Positions 7,235-17,592 of a stretch of DNA of 64,000 bases are shown piece by piece (positions within the stretch are counted from its first letter, which is position 1; every line of letters starts with the position of its first letter). A model generated the notes under the pieces. The model saw only the letters and a program-made list of their open reading frames with translations. It searched no databases and had not been told where the DNA came from. Location: contig JAUSMV010000030.1 in NCBI GenBank assembly GCA_030645235.1, positions 1 through 64,000 of the forward strand, read 5' to 3'. The position numbers were made by a program, and so were the translations under genes. Source of the DNA: Parvibaculum sp. (lineage in GTDB: Bacteria; Pseudomonadota; Alphaproteobacteria; Parvibaculales; Parvibaculaceae).

Positions 7235-7963
7235 TTAGTTCAGCATCGCGATGCGGGCGAGCGTCGCGCCGATTTCGGCATTGATCACGAGGTCCGCTAT
7301 GGCGTCGAGTTCGGTTGGTTCGCGGTTCAGGATGACGAGCTTCGCGCCGTTACGCTTGGCGACGATGGGGAAGCCCGCGGCGGGATAGACCTGCAGCGAT
7401 GAGCCGATGGCGATGAACAGATCACAGGCCAGCGTCGCCTCCTGCGCCCGTTGCATCTCGGCTTCCGGCATCGACTGTCCGAAGGAGACGGTCGCCGACT
7501 TCACCATGCCGTTGCACCATTTGCAGGTGGGGGGTCCGTCCTGCGCGTCGAACATGGCTCTCACTTCGGCGAGTTCATGGCGCGTGCCGCAGTCGAGGCA
7601 TTTGGCGAAGGTGCCGTTGCCGTGGAGTTCAATCACCCTGTCGGCCGGCACGCCGGAATTCTGATGCAGGTTGTCGATGTTCTGGGTGATGACATGGGTG
7701 ATCTTGCCGGTGTCCACCAGCCTGGCGATGGCCATGTGCCCTTTGTTGGGGTCGGCACCGATCAGCGTCTTGTCGATCTCAAACTTCCGCCGCCACGCCT
7801 CGCGCCGCATTTCCGGCGACCTCAGGAACTCATCAAAATTGATCGGCGACATCTTGGTCCACAAGCCGCCGGGCGAGCGGAAATCAGGGATCCCGGACTC
7901 GGTACTTATGCCCGCGCCCGTGAAAACGACTACTCTTGTCGCTCGCCCGATCTCTTGCTCCAA
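7235..7963 (-). CDS. cobB: NAD-dependent protein deacylase, Sir2 family
   Basis: This 242-residue sirtuin removes acyl groups from protein lysines using NAD+. Visible signatures: GAGIS with nearby PDFRS (NAD binding), TQNIDNLH, catalytic H114 in LHGN, zinc ligands C122-x2-C125 and C147-x2-C150, and GSSLQVYPAAG. The start is TTG at 7963; no upstream in-frame ATG or GTG was found within a reasonable distance, and the Shine-Dalgarno is weak. It is divergent from the glyoxalase gene and upstream of the alpha-glucosidase. The residues that distinguish deacetylase from desuccinylase activity were not assessed. Confidence 0.9.
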   Translation of the reverse strand: MEQEIGRATRVVVFTGAGISTESGIPDFRSPGGLWTKMSPINFDEFLRSPEMRREAWRRKFEIDKTLIGADPNKGHMAIARLVDTGKITHVITQNIDNLHQNSGVPADRVIELHGNGTFAKCLDCGTRHELAEVRAMFDAQDGPPTCKWCNGMVKSATVSFGQSMPEAEMQRAQEATLACDLFIAIGSSLQVYPAAGFPIVAKRNGAKLVILNREPTELDAIADLVINAEIGATLARIAMLN

Positions 7964-8056
7964 GGTGTTCGAAATGATCCGCTCTCCCGATAGAAAAGCT
8001 CGCTTTGACGAGCCTGCTCGTTTGGACGATCATGCCCCAAATCACATGAGGCGAAT

Positions 8057-8476
8057 ATGAAATATCTGCACACTATGGTCCGCGTCAACGACCTCGCCAA
8101 GTCTCTGGACTTCTACTGCGATAAGTTGGGACTTCAAAAACTGAGCCAGATCGATGTTGAGGCCGGCCGTTTCTCGCTCGTCTTTCTGGCCCCTCCCGGC
8201 CAAACCGACGCGCAGGTCGAACTGACCCATAACTGGGATCCCGAAGAGCTCGGCGAAGGTCGCAACTTCGGGCACCTCGCCTATGAGGTTGACGACATCT
8301 ATGCCTTTTGTGATCGCCTTATGAAGGGTGGCGTCACCATCAACCGCCCGCCGCGCGACGGTCGCATGGCCTTTGTCCGCTCGCCCGACAATGTGTCGAT
8401 TGAGCTTTTGCAAAAAGGGGCTGCCCTGCCCGCTCAGGAACCATGGGCGTCGATGCCCAATATCGGACATTGGTGA
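8057..8476 (+). CDS. gloA: Lactoylglutathione lyase (glyoxalase I)
   Basis: This 139-residue vicinal-oxygen-chelate protein isomerises the methylglyoxal-glutathione hemithioacetal to S-lactoylglutathione, detoxifying methylglyoxal. The metal ligands H5, E55, H73 and E115 fall where they do in E. coli GloA. Two beta-alpha-beta-beta-beta modules are seen. The ATG is preceded by GAGGCGAAT. The corA-like gene follows after 6 bp and may be co-transcribed; the Sir2 gene is divergent. Confidence 0.92.
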   Translation: MKYLHTMVRVNDLAKSLDFYCDKLGLQKLSQIDVEAGRFSLVFLAPPGQTDAQVELTHNWDPEELGEGRNFGHLAYEVDDIYAFCDRLMKGGVTINRPPRDGRMAFVRSPDNVSIELLQKGAALPAQEPWASMPNIGHW

Positions 8477-8482
8477 GAGCAC

Positions 8483-9478
8483 GTGATTTTTTTTCGCGAC
8501 AGAGGTAATCCGGATGATGACGCGGTCACGGATCTTTCCGCAACGGAATTTCCGGCGCATGTCATCTGGGTTGACATGTTCAATCCGACGCCTGACGAGG
8601 TGCAATTCATCGAGCGTCTGACATCGCTCCATTTGCCCAATCATGAAGACCTGAAAGAGATCGAGTCTTCAAGTCGCCTTTATACAGAGAGCGGCGCACT
8701 ATTCATGAGCTCACCGCTTGTCGCAAATGCCGGAACCAGTTCGCCGGAAGTCTCTCCCGTCGGTTTCATTCTGACGCGCAAAGTGCTCGTCACTATTCGC
8801 TATGCAGAGTTTTCATCCTTCGCAACCTTCGTTCAAACGCTCGCCAAAGATGATGTCTGCCACTATTCAAGCGTCGGCGCGGTTGCCGGTTTGCTGGACG
8901 CTATCATTGATCGTATGGCCGACGTTCTCGAAAATGTCGGCGAAGATCTCGCCGTACTTTCGCGCCGTACGTTTCGCGGCGATCATTTGTCCGCGACAAA
9001 ATCGCGGGGCACCTCCAGAGAGAACGCCGACATGCGCGTCATCCTTCGTCGCATCGGACGCGCGGGTGATCTGCTTTCAACCATCCGCGACAGCCTTCTC
9101 GGTGTTAGTCGCATGATCGGTTATGTCGGCGGGCTTGCGGAAGAGTGGACACCAACCGATGTCAAACCTTATATCAAGTCATTGCGCGAGGATGCCGTTT
9201 CGCTCAATGACTATGTCGGTCACCTGAACAACAAAGTGCAACTCCTGCTCGACGCAACGCTCGGCCTCATTAACATCGAACAAAACAACATCTTCCGCAT
9301 TTTGACGATTGTGTCTGTGGTCGGCATACCGCCCACCCTCGTCGCCAGCATGTACGGGATGAACTTCAAGTTCATGCCGGAGCTCGATTGGGCGTGGGGT
9401 TATCCGTGGGGACTTGGGCTCATCGCCATCAGCGCAATCATTCCGCTCGTTTGGTTCAAACTACGCGGCTGGAGTTGA
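8483..9478 (+). CDS. corA: CorA family divalent cation transporter
   Basis: This 331-residue inner-membrane protein has the CorA plan: a large cytoplasmic alpha/beta and helical domain, then two C-terminal membrane helices, with YGMN (the pore signature) at the end of the first. It should carry Mg2+ (or Co2+/Ni2+) as a pentamer. The GTG start follows gloA by 6 bp. Its last 18 bases overlap the end of the convergent ratA gene, leaving no room for a separate terminator. ZntB-like export is possible, since the family is not separable by eye. Confidence 0.9.
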   Translation: MIFFRDRGNPDDDAVTDLSATEFPAHVIWVDMFNPTPDEVQFIERLTSLHLPNHEDLKEIESSSRLYTESGALFMSSPLVANAGTSSPEVSPVGFILTRKVLVTIRYAEFSSFATFVQTLAKDDVCHYSSVGAVAGLLDAIIDRMADVLENVGEDLAVLSRRTFRGDHLSATKSRGTSRENADMRVILRRIGRAGDLLSTIRDSLLGVSRMIGYVGGLAEEWTPTDVKPYIKSLREDAVSLNDYVGHLNNKVQLLLDATLGLINIEQNNIFRILTIVSVVGIPPTLVASMYGMNFKFMPELDWAWGYPWGLGLIAISAIIPLVWFKLRGWS

Positions 9479-9925
9479 TGTCACAAAACGCTTTTCGGCT
9501 TCGTCAATGAAGGCTTGCATCATGCGCGAAAAGGCCTTGGCAAATACACCGTTCATCATCTTCTGAAGCATCAATGAGCGGAATTCAAAATCAATATAGA
9601 AGTGAATACGACATCCACCATCGGGCAACTCTTCGAACTGCCACTTGTTGGCAAGATACTTGAACGGTCCCTCAACATAATGAACATCAACCAGGCGTTC
9701 GGGTTTATTCAACGACACACGGCTCGTAAATTGCTCGCGGAACATTTTGTAAGCGACGATCATATCGGCGGTCAGCACTTCGTTCCCGCCTTCGACCTCG
9801 CGTTTGCGAATGCGGCAAGCGGCACACCACGGCAAAAATTCAGGGTAATGCTCAATACCCGCCACGAGCGAAAACATATCGTCAGCCGTGAAAGGCACGT
9901 CGCGCGTTTGTTGAGTGGCCGCCAT
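9461..9925 (-). CDS. RatA/COQ10-type START-domain protein
   Basis: This 154-residue protein of the polyketide-cyclase/START superfamily resembles RatA and mitochondrial Coq10, with the family start RDVPFTADDMFSLVAGIEHYPEFLPWC. Members bind ubiquinone or related lipids; E. coli RatA was described as a ribosome-association toxin, while the alphaproteobacterial and mitochondrial proteins are linked to coenzyme Q function. Its ATG lies 2 bp after the lipA stop, so it is probably translated from the lipA mRNA. The 3' end overlaps corA on the opposite strand. Confidence 0.85.
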   Translation of the reverse strand: MAATQQTRDVPFTADDMFSLVAGIEHYPEFLPWCAACRIRKREVEGGNEVLTADMIVAYKMFREQFTSRVSLNKPERLVDVHYVEGPFKYLANKWQFEELPDGGCRIHFYIDFEFRSLMLQKMMNGVFAKAFSRMMQAFIDEAEKRFVTSTPAA

Positions 9926-9927
9926 GA

Positions 9928-10884
9928 TCAGCCGCGTGCGAGTTGCGCATTGCGCGCGTCGCGCAGCTTCGCAAAGTCTTCGTCCGCATGATAGGACGAG
10001 CGCGTCAGCGGGCTTGATGAGACAAGGAGAAAGCCCTTAGTGCGTGCGACGGTTTCGTAAGATTTGAATTCGTCAGGCGGTACAAAGCGATCAACGGCGG
10101 CATGTTTGCGCGAGGGTTGCAGATATTGGCCGATGGTGAGGAAGTCGATATGAGCCGAGCGCATATCATCCATCACCTGCAACACTTCTTCGCGTGCTTC
10201 ACCGAGGCCGACCATGATGCCCGACTTTGTGAAGATCGTCGGGTCGAGTTCCTTCACCCGTTGAAGCAAGCGCAGCGAATGGAAATAGCGCGCGCCGGGG
10301 CGGATGTTGAGATAGAGACGCGGAACGGTTTCAAGATTGTGATTGAACACATCAGGACGCGCCGCCACGACCATCTCCAATGCGCCTTCTTTGCGCAGGA
10401 AATCCGGCGTCAGAATTTCAATTGTCGTGCCGGGCGACAGGCGACGGATGGCCTGGATCACTTCAACGAAATGCTGCGCTCCGCCATCGGCAAGATCGTC
10501 GCGATCCACTGAGGTAATGACGACATGGCGCAAACCGAGTTTGGCAATCGCCTGCCCCACGTTCTCGGGCTCATACGGATCGAGCGCACCGGGCAGTCCG
10601 GTTTTGACATTGCAGAACGAGCAGGCACGCGTGCAGGTGTCACCCATGATCATCATGGTCGCGTGCTTCTTCGACCAGCATTCGCCAATGTTGGGGCAGC
10701 CCGCCTCCTCGCAGACGGTCACGAGATTATTGTCGCGGACGATCTTTTTGGTTTCGGTATAGATGGGCGAGCCCGGCGCTTTGACACGGATCCATTCGGG
10801 CTTGCGCAAAATCGGCGTATCAGGCCGATGCGCTTTTTCTGGATGGCGCGGCTTCGCGCTCAGTGTGTCGATAATCGTGGCCAT
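9928..10884 (-). CDS. lipA: Lipoyl synthase
   Basis: Radical-SAM enzyme that inserts two sulfurs into protein-bound octanoyl groups to form lipoyl cofactors for PDH and related complexes. The auxiliary cluster motif C-x4-C-x5-C ([12 protein letters not shown]) is followed by the radical-SAM motif CTRACSFC. From the ATG at 10884 it has 318 residues, the normal length; the upstream in-frame extension lacks similarity to LipA. It lies downstream of the PDH genes whose E2 and E1-beta lipoyl domains are its substrates, and is followed by ratA. Confidence 0.96.
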   Translation of the reverse strand: MATIIDTLSAKPRHPEKAHRPDTPILRKPEWIRVKAPGSPIYTETKKIVRDNNLVTVCEEAGCPNIGECWSKKHATMMIMGDTCTRACSFCNVKTGLPGALDPYEPENVGQAIAKLGLRHVVITSVDRDDLADGGAQHFVEVIQAIRRLSPGTTIEILTPDFLRKEGALEMVVAARPDVFNHNLETVPRLYLNIRPGARYFHSLRLLQRVKELDPTIFTKSGIMVGLGEAREEVLQVMDDMRSAHIDFLTIGQYLQPSRKHAAVDRFVPPDEFKSYETVARTKGFLLVSSSPLTRSSYHADEDFAKLRDARNAQLARG

Positions 10885-10985
10885 AGGTCTCTCGCCCGCG
10901 CCTCTTTTGCTCAGTGATACATGGATAAACTGTCCATGCGATTCAAGCAAATACAGGCACCTTTCCGGCCGTGCGGCCAATAGTT

Positions 10986-11486
10986 TCAGGCCGTTTCCGC
11001 CATATCGTACAACCCGCCGAGCATCTGAAAACCGCCGTCATCGCTACGGACAGGCAGATAGCTAGCTTCGAATTTGACATATTCGAGGTCAATACCGAGA
11101 AGCCGTCCGCTAAGAAAAGCAGGTATGTTCGTCGCAAACACGCGGTTATGAAAAGCGATCTGTTCTGCGGCCATGTCGGCTGAGTAACATTCGGTGAAGC
11201 GACGTCCCATAAAGCGCATACCAAGCCGGCGTTCGTTTTGCGAACCGACAAGACGATAAAGAAGATCGCGCCCGTCATCGACCGGCTCAACAATAAAGAA
11301 CCCACCAAGAACGGGTTTCAGTTTTGCCGGATTAATGTCACGTCGCCAGACAAGGCCGGCAGCGTCCATATTGCTTTTCCAATATGCAAGCAACATCTGG
11401 TTATTCGGGTGCGACGGTGCCGAGGCTTCCGTCACATCATAGTCAACCTCGCTCGCGGTCTCCTGCGGTCCAAGATCTGTCAACAT
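10986..11486 (-). CDS. PAS domain protein (PAS_5 type)
   Basis: This 166-residue protein is mostly one PAS-like fold of the PAS_5/DUF1488-style group common in Alphaproteobacteria, recognised from [20 protein letters not shown] and the later [19 protein letters not shown]. There is no kinase, cyclase or DNA-binding domain, so it may be a stand-alone sensor or ligand-binding protein. It is monocistronic between terC and lipA, about 100 bp upstream of lipA on the same strand. The ligand is unknown. Confidence 0.75.
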   Translation of the reverse strand: MLTDLGPQETASEVDYDVTEASAPSHPNNQMLLAYWKSNMDAAGLVWRRDINPAKLKPVLGGFFIVEPVDDGRDLLYRLVGSQNERRLGMRFMGRRFTECYSADMAAEQIAFHNRVFATNIPAFLSGRLLGIDLEYVKFEASYLPVRSDDGGFQMLGGLYDMAETA

Positions 11487-11555
11487 GTGCCCTCCACATG
11501 CTCAAATATGATGCATACAGAGTTAAGAAAATCTTACTCGTATGAAATTTTCATT

Positions 11556-12278
11556 TTACGTTTTCCGTGCTTTAGCCCAAAGGTTGAGCGATTCCACACC
11601 GATTGAAAAAGCCACGGCGAAGTAAAGGTAGGCCTTGGGGATATGGAAATGCATCGCATCGGCGACGAGCGAAACACCAATAAGAATGAGAAAGCTCAAT
11701 GCGAGCATCTTCACGGTCGGGTGTTTTTCAACGAAGGCCGCAATAGGCTCTGCTGCGAAGATCATAACGACCACAGCGGCCAGCACCGCAAAAGCCATAA
11801 TCTCGAAGTGATCCGACATGCCGACCGCCGTCATCACGGTGTCGAGCGAGAATACGATATCGATAATCGCGATCTGCATGACGACCATCCAAAGCGATGC
11901 TTTGGCAATACTGATATCTTCGTCGTGTCCGTTGCCTTCGACTTCGTTGTGAATCTCAAGCGTCGATTTGGCGATAAGGAACAAGCCGCCGACGAGAAGC
12001 ATGATATCGCGCCATGAAATTCCGAGGCCCGCGATTGTGATAATCGGCTCGCTCAGCGAAATAATCCATGCGACTGAAAAGAGCAATGCAAGTCGCGTAA
12101 CCAATGCCGCCAGGAGGCCCAATCGACGTCCGAGCTTTTGCTTATCCTTAGGCAGCCGCGCCGCCAGAATAGCGAGGAAGATGATGTTATCGACGCCGAG
12201 AACGATCTCGAGGACTGTAAGTGTGATAAGGCTGGCCAAATTTTCTGGGCTGGTCAGCAGAGAGATCAGGTCAAGCAT
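11556..12278 (-). CDS. TerC family integral membrane protein
   Basis: This 240-residue protein has about seven hydrophobic helices and the family's conserved acidic segment LEIVLGVDNIIFLAILAA near the N-terminus, with the matching IIDIVFSLDTVMTAVGM in the second half. TerC/Alx proteins move Mn2+ or other metals or support metal loading of exported proteins; the link to tellurite resistance is historical. It lies 13 bp after the lpdA stop on the same strand, so it may share the PDH transcript. No tellurite-resistance cluster is nearby. Confidence 0.88.
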   Translation of the reverse strand: MLDLISLLTSPENLASLITLTVLEIVLGVDNIIFLAILAARLPKDKQKLGRRLGLLAALVTRLALLFSVAWIISLSEPIITIAGLGISWRDIMLLVGGLFLIAKSTLEIHNEVEGNGHDEDISIAKASLWMVVMQIAIIDIVFSLDTVMTAVGMSDHFEIMAFAVLAAVVVMIFAAEPIAAFVEKHPTVKMLALSFLILIGVSLVADAMHFHIPKAYLYFAVAFSIGVESLNLWAKARKT

Positions 12279-12291
12279 TGATGGCTAATTT

Positions 12292-13692
12292 CTAAATGTG
12301 AAGCGCACGACCATAGGCGGCCAGCACAGATTCATGCATCGTCTCGGACAAGGTCGGGTGCGGGAAAATCGTGTGCATCAGTTCAGCTTCAGTCGACTCC
12401 AAAGAACGCGCGACCGTATAGCCTTGTATGAGTTCTGTCACCTCCGTACCGATCATATGAGCTCCCAAAAGTTCACCCGTCCTAGCATCGAAAATGGTCT
12501 TCACCATGCCGTCCGGCTCGCCCAGCGCAATGGCTTTGCCATTGCCGATAAAGGGAAAGCGCCCGATTTTCAGCTCATAACCCGCTTCTCGCGCCTTGGC
12601 TTCTGTGAGGCCCACACTCGCAATCTGAGGCGAAGAATAAGTGCATCCCGGCACTTTTGTCGCATCCAGCGGGTGCAGTCCTTTGATACCAGCAATGCGC
12701 TCCACGGCAATGACGCCCTCATGGCTTGCCTTATGCGCCAACCACGGTGCGCCGACGAGATCGCCGATGGCATAAACGCCCCTCACACCGGTCTCCAACC
12801 ACTCATTGACGACGACATGGCCGCGGTCAATTTTGATACCCGCTTCCTCAAGGCCAAGATTTTCGACATTGCCCGTGATACCGACGGCGGAAATCACCCG
12901 ATCTACAGTTAGCTTTTCTGTTTTTCCGTCTTTGAGGACGATAGTGGCCGTCACGTTGTCGGTGCCCTTGTCGAGCTTTTCGACTTTGGCCGATGTCAGA
13001 AGTTTCATGCCGAGCTTCTTGAAAGCCTTAGCCGCGAACTCTGAAATCTCAGCATCTTCGACAGGCAAGATACGGTCCATCACCTCAACGACTGTCACAT
13101 CAACACCAAAGGCGCGATAAAAACTCGCGAACTCAATACCGATGGCACCGGAGCCGATAACGAGCAGCGACTTTGGCATCTCTGTCGGCACCATGGCCTC
13201 ACGGTAAGTCCAGATGAGTTTGCCGTCCGGCTCAATGCCCGGCAGCGTACGGGCGCGCGCGCCTGTGGCGAGGATGATGTTCTTGGCAGCGTATTCCGCG
13301 ACCCCGGATTTTCCCTCAACGGAAATGCGTCCGGCCCCTTTGAGCTTTGCAGCCCCTTCGATCACATCGACTTTGTTTTTCTTCATCAAAAACTTCACGC
13401 CGACCGAAAGTTGACCCGCAACCTTGCGGCTACGCTTGACGACGGCGCTGGCATCAAAACGAATATTATCCGCCGCAAGGCCAAACTCTTCGAGGCGATG
13501 CAACGTGTGATAAATTTCGGCGGAGCGGAGCAATGCCTTGGTCGGGATGCAACCCCAGTTGAGACAGATGCCGCCCAGCTCATCGCGCTCGACAATGGCC
13601 GTCTTGAGACCAAGTTGACTCGCGCGGATCGCGGCGACATAACCGCCGGGACCAGAACCTATAATGATGAGATCATATCCTGTTTCTGCCAT
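12292..13692 (-). CDS. lpdA: Dihydrolipoyl dehydrogenase (E3)
   Basis: FAD enzyme that reoxidises dihydrolipoyl groups of the PDH complex and passes electrons to NAD+. From ATG 13692 (Shine-Dalgarno GGGAGGGC) it has 466 residues. Features: FAD motif GSGPGGYVAA, redox-active disulfide in GGICLNWGCIP, NAD motif GSGAIGIEFASFY and C-terminal catalytic HPHPTLSE. It is the last PDH gene, 11 bp after pdhC. An upstream GTG in frame (13707) would overlap pdhC and is less likely. Confidence 0.96.
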   Translation of the reverse strand: MAETGYDLIIIGSGPGGYVAAIRASQLGLKTAIVERDELGGICLNWGCIPTKALLRSAEIYHTLHRLEEFGLAADNIRFDASAVVKRSRKVAGQLSVGVKFLMKKNKVDVIEGAAKLKGAGRISVEGKSGVAEYAAKNIILATGARARTLPGIEPDGKLIWTYREAMVPTEMPKSLLVIGSGAIGIEFASFYRAFGVDVTVVEVMDRILPVEDAEISEFAAKAFKKLGMKLLTSAKVEKLDKGTDNVTATIVLKDGKTEKLTVDRVISAVGITGNVENLGLEEAGIKIDRGHVVVNEWLETGVRGVYAIGDLVGAPWLAHKASHEGVIAVERIAGIKGLHPLDATKVPGCTYSSPQIASVGLTEAKAREAGYELKIGRFPFIGNGKAIALGEPDGMVKTIFDARTGELLGAHMIGTEVTELIQGYTVARSLESTEAELMHTIFPHPTLSETMHESVLAAYGRALHI

Positions 13693-13703
13693 GATGCCCT
13701 CCC

Positions 13704-14981
13704 TCACAGCAACATCGAGGGCGGATACTCGACGTAAGTCTTAAACGCCTGCAGGAACGTCGCGCCGAGCGCACCGTCAATTGCGCGGTGATCACAGGAC
13801 ATGGTCACAGTCATCATCGTGGCGACTTCCAATTTACCGGCCTTCACCACAGCGCGTTCAACACCACGCCCGACGGCGAGGATCGCCGCTTGCGGCGGGT
13901 TGATGACAGCTGTGAAATTATCGATACCGAACATGCCGAGATTGGAGATCGAAAAGCTGCCGCCTTCAAACTCTTGCGGCTTCAGCTTCTTCGTGCGTGC
14001 GCGCTCGGCGAGCGATTTTGCTTCGGCGGAGATTTCAGCCAGACCTTTGCTTTCAGCATGACGGATGATCGGCGTGATAAGCCCACCTTCAATCGCGACA
14101 GCGATACCGACATCGGAATGCTTGTGCTTCAGCAGCGCATTGCCTGCGAAGCTCACATTAGCATCCGGCACTTTGGCGAGCGCCAACGCGGCGGCGCGGA
14201 TAAGGAAGTCATTGACGGAGAGTTTGACGCCGTCTTTGGCTTGCTCGTTCAGCACTTTGCGCACTTTGATAAGTTCATCGAGTTCGCAATCAATACTGAG
14301 ATAGAAATGCGGGATCTCCTGCATCGCCTGCGTCAGACGGCGTGCGATAGTCTTGCGCATATTATCGAGCGGCACCTCGTCATAACTACCCGCTTCATAA
14401 AACGCGCGCGGATCGATGGCAGGACCCGAGGCAACCGGCGCTGCCGATACGCCTATGGGTTTCGCTCCGGCTTTTGCGCCTTCGACGTCTGCTTTAACAA
14501 TGCGTCCATGCGGACCGCTGCCGGTGATGCTTGCGAGATCGACGCCTTTGCCTTTGGCGATGCGGCGTGCGAGCGGAGTCGCGAAGAGACGAACGTCGTC
14601 ACCGTTTTTCCCCTCAACCTTTGTTGGTGCCATCGGCGTGGCGAGCGCCGGGCTTGCGGCCTTCTTCACAGGTTCGGCAACCGGAACCGCCGTCTCTTTT
14701 TTTGCTTGTGGTGCAGGCACAGAAGCGCTCGCGTTCTCACCCTCTTCCGCGATGATTGCGATGACAGCATTGACCTTCACGTTCTCGCTGCCTTCCGCGA
14801 CAACGATCCTTATGACTTTGCCTTCGTCCACCGCTTCGACTTCCATCGTCGCCTTGTCGGTCTCAATCTCGGCAATCACGTCGCCGGAGCGCACCTCATC
14901 ACCTTCTTTGATGAGCCATTTGGTCAGCGTGCCTTCTTCCATTGTCGGCGAGAGCGCGGGCATCAATATGTTTGTCGGCAT
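13704..14981 (-). CDS. pdhC: PDH E2, dihydrolipoamide acetyltransferase
   Basis: 425-residue core of the pyruvate dehydrogenase complex. One N-terminal lipoyl domain with the lipoylated lysine in [10 protein letters not shown], an Ala/Pro/Lys-rich linker, a peripheral-subunit binding domain (ATPLARRIAKGKGVDL to GRIVKADV) and a catalytic domain ending in SCDHRAIDGALGA, where the His and Asp are catalytic. It transfers acetyl groups to CoA. It sits 13 bp downstream of pdhB in the pdhA-pdhB-pdhC-lpdA order. Its lipoyl domain is nearly identical to that of PdhB. Confidence 0.95.
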   Translation of the reverse strand: MPTNILMPALSPTMEEGTLTKWLIKEGDEVRSGDVIAEIETDKATMEVEAVDEGKVIRIVVAEGSENVKVNAVIAIIAEEGENASASVPAPQAKKETAVPVAEPVKKAASPALATPMAPTKVEGKNGDDVRLFATPLARRIAKGKGVDLASITGSGPHGRIVKADVEGAKAGAKPIGVSAAPVASGPAIDPRAFYEAGSYDEVPLDNMRKTIARRLTQAMQEIPHFYLSIDCELDELIKVRKVLNEQAKDGVKLSVNDFLIRAAALALAKVPDANVSFAGNALLKHKHSDVGIAVAIEGGLITPIIRHAESKGLAEISAEAKSLAERARTKKLKPQEFEGGSFSISNLGMFGIDNFTAVINPPQAAILAVGRGVERAVVKAGKLEVATMMTVTMSCDHRAIDGALGATFLQAFKTYVEYPPSMLL

Positions 14982-14994
14982 GTCCTTGCTCCCC

Positions 14995-16353
14995 TTAGCG
15001 GTAGCAGACGGCTTTCACCGCCTCTACGACATCTGCGGCGCTCGGCAGCGCGAGTTTTTCGAGATTTGCCGCATAAGGCATCGGCACGTCTTTTTGCGTG
15101 ACGCGCAAGATCGGCGCGTCAAGATAGTCAAATGCCTTGGCTTGGACGGAGGCAGCAATCTCCGCACCAATGCCGCAGACCGGCCATGTCTCTTCAACGG
15201 TGACAAGACGGTTTGTCTTTTTAACGGAGGCGACAATCGTATCGATGTCGAGCGGACGCAATGTGCGCAGGTCGATGATCTCGGCATCGATGCCTTCAGC
15301 CGCCAGTTGCTCAGCGGCCTCAAGACAATAGACGAGCCCGTGGCTGTGTGAAACGAGCGTCACGTCACGGCCTTCTTTCAACACGCGCGCTTTGCCGATG
15401 GGAAGTACGTGATCGTCAATCTCCGGCACATCAAATGTTTTGCCGTAGAGGATTTCGTTTTCAAGAAAGATCACAGGGTTCGGATCGCGGATCGCGGCTT
15501 TGAGCAGACCCTTCGCATCTGCCGCTGAATAAGGCGCGATGACGATGAGGCCGGGAATATGCGCATACCATGACGCGTAGTCCTGGCTGTGTTGCGCGCC
15601 GACGCGCGAGGCCGGACCATTGGGACCACGAAACACGATGGGCGATGCCATTTGTCCACCCGACATATAGCGTGTCTTGGCGGCGGAATTTATGATGTGA
15701 TCAATCGCCTGCATGGCGAAGTTGAACGTCATGAATTCGATGATGGGCCGTAGACCCGCGAAGGCTGCACCGACGCCGAGACCAGCAAAACCGTGCTCTG
15801 TAATGGGCGTGTCTACAACGCGGCGCGGACCGAACTCTTCAAGCAGTCCTTGTGTGACTTTGTAAGCGCCCTGATATTCGGCCACCTCTTCGCCCATGAC
15901 GAAGACAGTATCATCTCGGCGCATTTCTTCGGCCATCGCGTCACGCAAGGCTTCTCGCACCGATTGTGATTTGAATGTGGTACCTGCAGGAAAGTCGGGA
16001 TCAGCAGCGACCACAACTTGCGACGTTTCAACCTTGGTCACTTTCTCGGTTACGATAGGTTTCTCTATCGCAGGCGCGGCCACCTCCGGTGCAGAAACAG
16101 TTTCGCTTTCGCCCTCACCCGCGATCACCGCAATCACTTCATTGACCTTGACGTTTTCGGTGCCTGCGGCCACGACGAGCTTCACGATCTTGCCCTCGTC
16201 CACTGCTTCGACTTCCATCGTCGCTTTATCGGTTTCAATTTCGGCAATGACATCGCCTGAGCGCACGTCATCGCCTTCTTTGACGAGCCATTTGGTCAGC
16301 GTGCCCTCTTCCATTGTCGGTGAGAGCGCGGGCATCAGAATATTTGTCGCCAT
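14995..16353 (-). CDS. pdhB: PDH E1 component beta subunit with lipoyl domain
   Basis: 452 residues from ATG 16353. An N-terminal lipoyl domain (about 1-80, lysine in [10 protein letters not shown]) is fused by an Ala-rich linker to the E1-beta transketolase-like domain (from [14 protein letters not shown]). This lipoyl-E1-beta fusion is characteristic of alphaproteobacterial PDH. With PdhA it decarboxylates pyruvate using thiamine diphosphate and acetylates E2. The start codon lies 2 bp after the pdhA stop; an upstream in-frame start would overlap pdhA. Confidence 0.95.
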   Translation of the reverse strand: MATNILMPALSPTMEEGTLTKWLVKEGDDVRSGDVIAEIETDKATMEVEAVDEGKIVKLVVAAGTENVKVNEVIAVIAGEGESETVSAPEVAAPAIEKPIVTEKVTKVETSQVVVAADPDFPAGTTFKSQSVREALRDAMAEEMRRDDTVFVMGEEVAEYQGAYKVTQGLLEEFGPRRVVDTPITEHGFAGLGVGAAFAGLRPIIEFMTFNFAMQAIDHIINSAAKTRYMSGGQMASPIVFRGPNGPASRVGAQHSQDYASWYAHIPGLIVIAPYSAADAKGLLKAAIRDPNPVIFLENEILYGKTFDVPEIDDHVLPIGKARVLKEGRDVTLVSHSHGLVYCLEAAEQLAAEGIDAEIIDLRTLRPLDIDTIVASVKKTNRLVTVEETWPVCGIGAEIAASVQAKAFDYLDAPILRVTQKDVPMPYAANLEKLALPSAADVVEAVKAVCYR

Positions 16354-16355
16354 GA

Positions 16356-17429
16356 TCAAGCCCCCGCAACAGAAAGAGGCGCAATCACATCGGTCCATAA
16401 TTCCGACGGATCAGGCTCAGGGCTTGATTGAGCGAACTCGGCGGCCTCGGCCACAATCGCACGGATATCTTTGTCGATGGTTTTCAATTCGTCTTCTGTA
16501 ACGCCGGCATCCAACAAGCGCACACGCACCTGTTCAATGGGATCGTGCTCCTGGCGCATCTTGGTTACTTCTTCTTTGGCGCGGTATTTCGCCGGATCGG
16601 ACATGGAGTGACCGCGATAGCGGTAAGTTTCCATTTCAAGGATGTACGGTCCCTTGCCCGCACGGCACCATTCCATCGCCTTGGCACCGGCAGCGCGCAC
16701 GGCACGCACGTCCATGCCGTCAACCTGTTCGCCGGGAATGTTGAAGCTCACACCGCGCTTGGAGAGATTGGTTTGCGCTGAGGCGCGAGCGACGGATGTG
16801 CCCATCGCATATTGATTGTTCTCAATCACATAGATGACCGGAAGGCTCCAAAGCTCTGCCATGTTGAAGCTCTCATAGACCTGCCCCTGATTGGCCGCGC
16901 CGTCGCCGAAGAAGGCGAGCGCCACATTTTCGTTGCCGCGATATTTGTTGGCGAAACCAAGACCCGTGCCGATCGGCACCTGCGCACCGACAATGCCATG
17001 ACCGCCATAGAAGGTTTTTTCTATGCTAAACATATGCATCGAGCCACCCTTGCCCTTGGAGTAGCCGCCCGCACGTCCTGTGAGTTCCGCCATCACGCCT
17101 TTGGCGTCCATGCCGCACGCGAGCATATGACCGTGGTCGCGGTAACCGGTGACGATCTGGTCGCCCTTCCGTGCCGCACCCATCAGGCCGACGATGATCG
17201 CTTCCTGACCGATATAGAGATGACAGAAGCCACCGATGAGGCCCATGCCATACATCTGGCCCGCCTTCTCTTCGAAGCGACGAATGAGCAGCATCTCGCG
17301 ATAAGCGCTCTTGTCGTCGTCCAACGTGAAACTACCCGGCGCGTCAGCTTTAACGGGCTTTCGTTTCAGAATTGATTTTGTTTCGGAGGCTTTAGAAGGA
17401 GATTTTTTAGTTGGTTTCTTCGGCGCCAT
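16356..17429 (-). CDS. pdhA: PDH E1 component alpha subunit
   Basis: 357-residue thiamine-diphosphate-binding subunit of pyruvate dehydrogenase. The ThDP motif is [17 protein letters not shown] and the phosphorylation-loop-like segment is [16 protein letters not shown] lysine-rich N-terminal extension (about 35 residues) precedes the domain. The ATG at 17429 is preferred; the longer frame would start at a TTG (17462). It is the first gene of the PDH operon, with a 130-bp gap to ftsB that could hold a promoter, although ftsB is on the same strand and read-through is possible. Confidence 0.95.
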   Translation of the reverse strand: MAPKKPTKKSPSKASETKSILKRKPVKADAPGSFTLDDDKSAYREMLLIRRFEEKAGQMYGMGLIGGFCHLYIGQEAIIVGLMGAARKGDQIVTGYRDHGHMLACGMDAKGVMAELTGRAGGYSKGKGGSMHMFSIEKTFYGGHGIVGAQVPIGTGLGFANKYRGNENVALAFFGDGAANQGQVYESFNMAELWSLPVIYVIENNQYAMGTSVARASAQTNLSKRGVSFNIPGEQVDGMDVRAVRAAGAKAMEWCRAGKGPYILEMETYRYRGHSMSDPAKYRAKEEVTKMRQEHDPIEQVRVRLLDAGVTEDELKTIDKDIRAIVAEAAEFAQSSPEPDPSELWTDVIAPLSVAGA

Positions 17430-17592
17430 GTTGTGTTCCGCTTGAAGCCGGACGACCGGCAAAGATGCAAGAGGTCACGCGATACGCACGCGACGCCTAA
17501 GACACCCTAGAACACTAGCGTAAACGCTTGATTTATAAAACAAAAACAAGATTTAACTGAATTTCGGTTAATCACCTCGCAACGCCAAAGGC

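Noticed and set aside
13788-15101. 437-residue plus-strand frame antisense to pdhC
   Set aside because: Shadow frame rich in His, Arg and Asp; the minus strand encodes a clear E2 protein.
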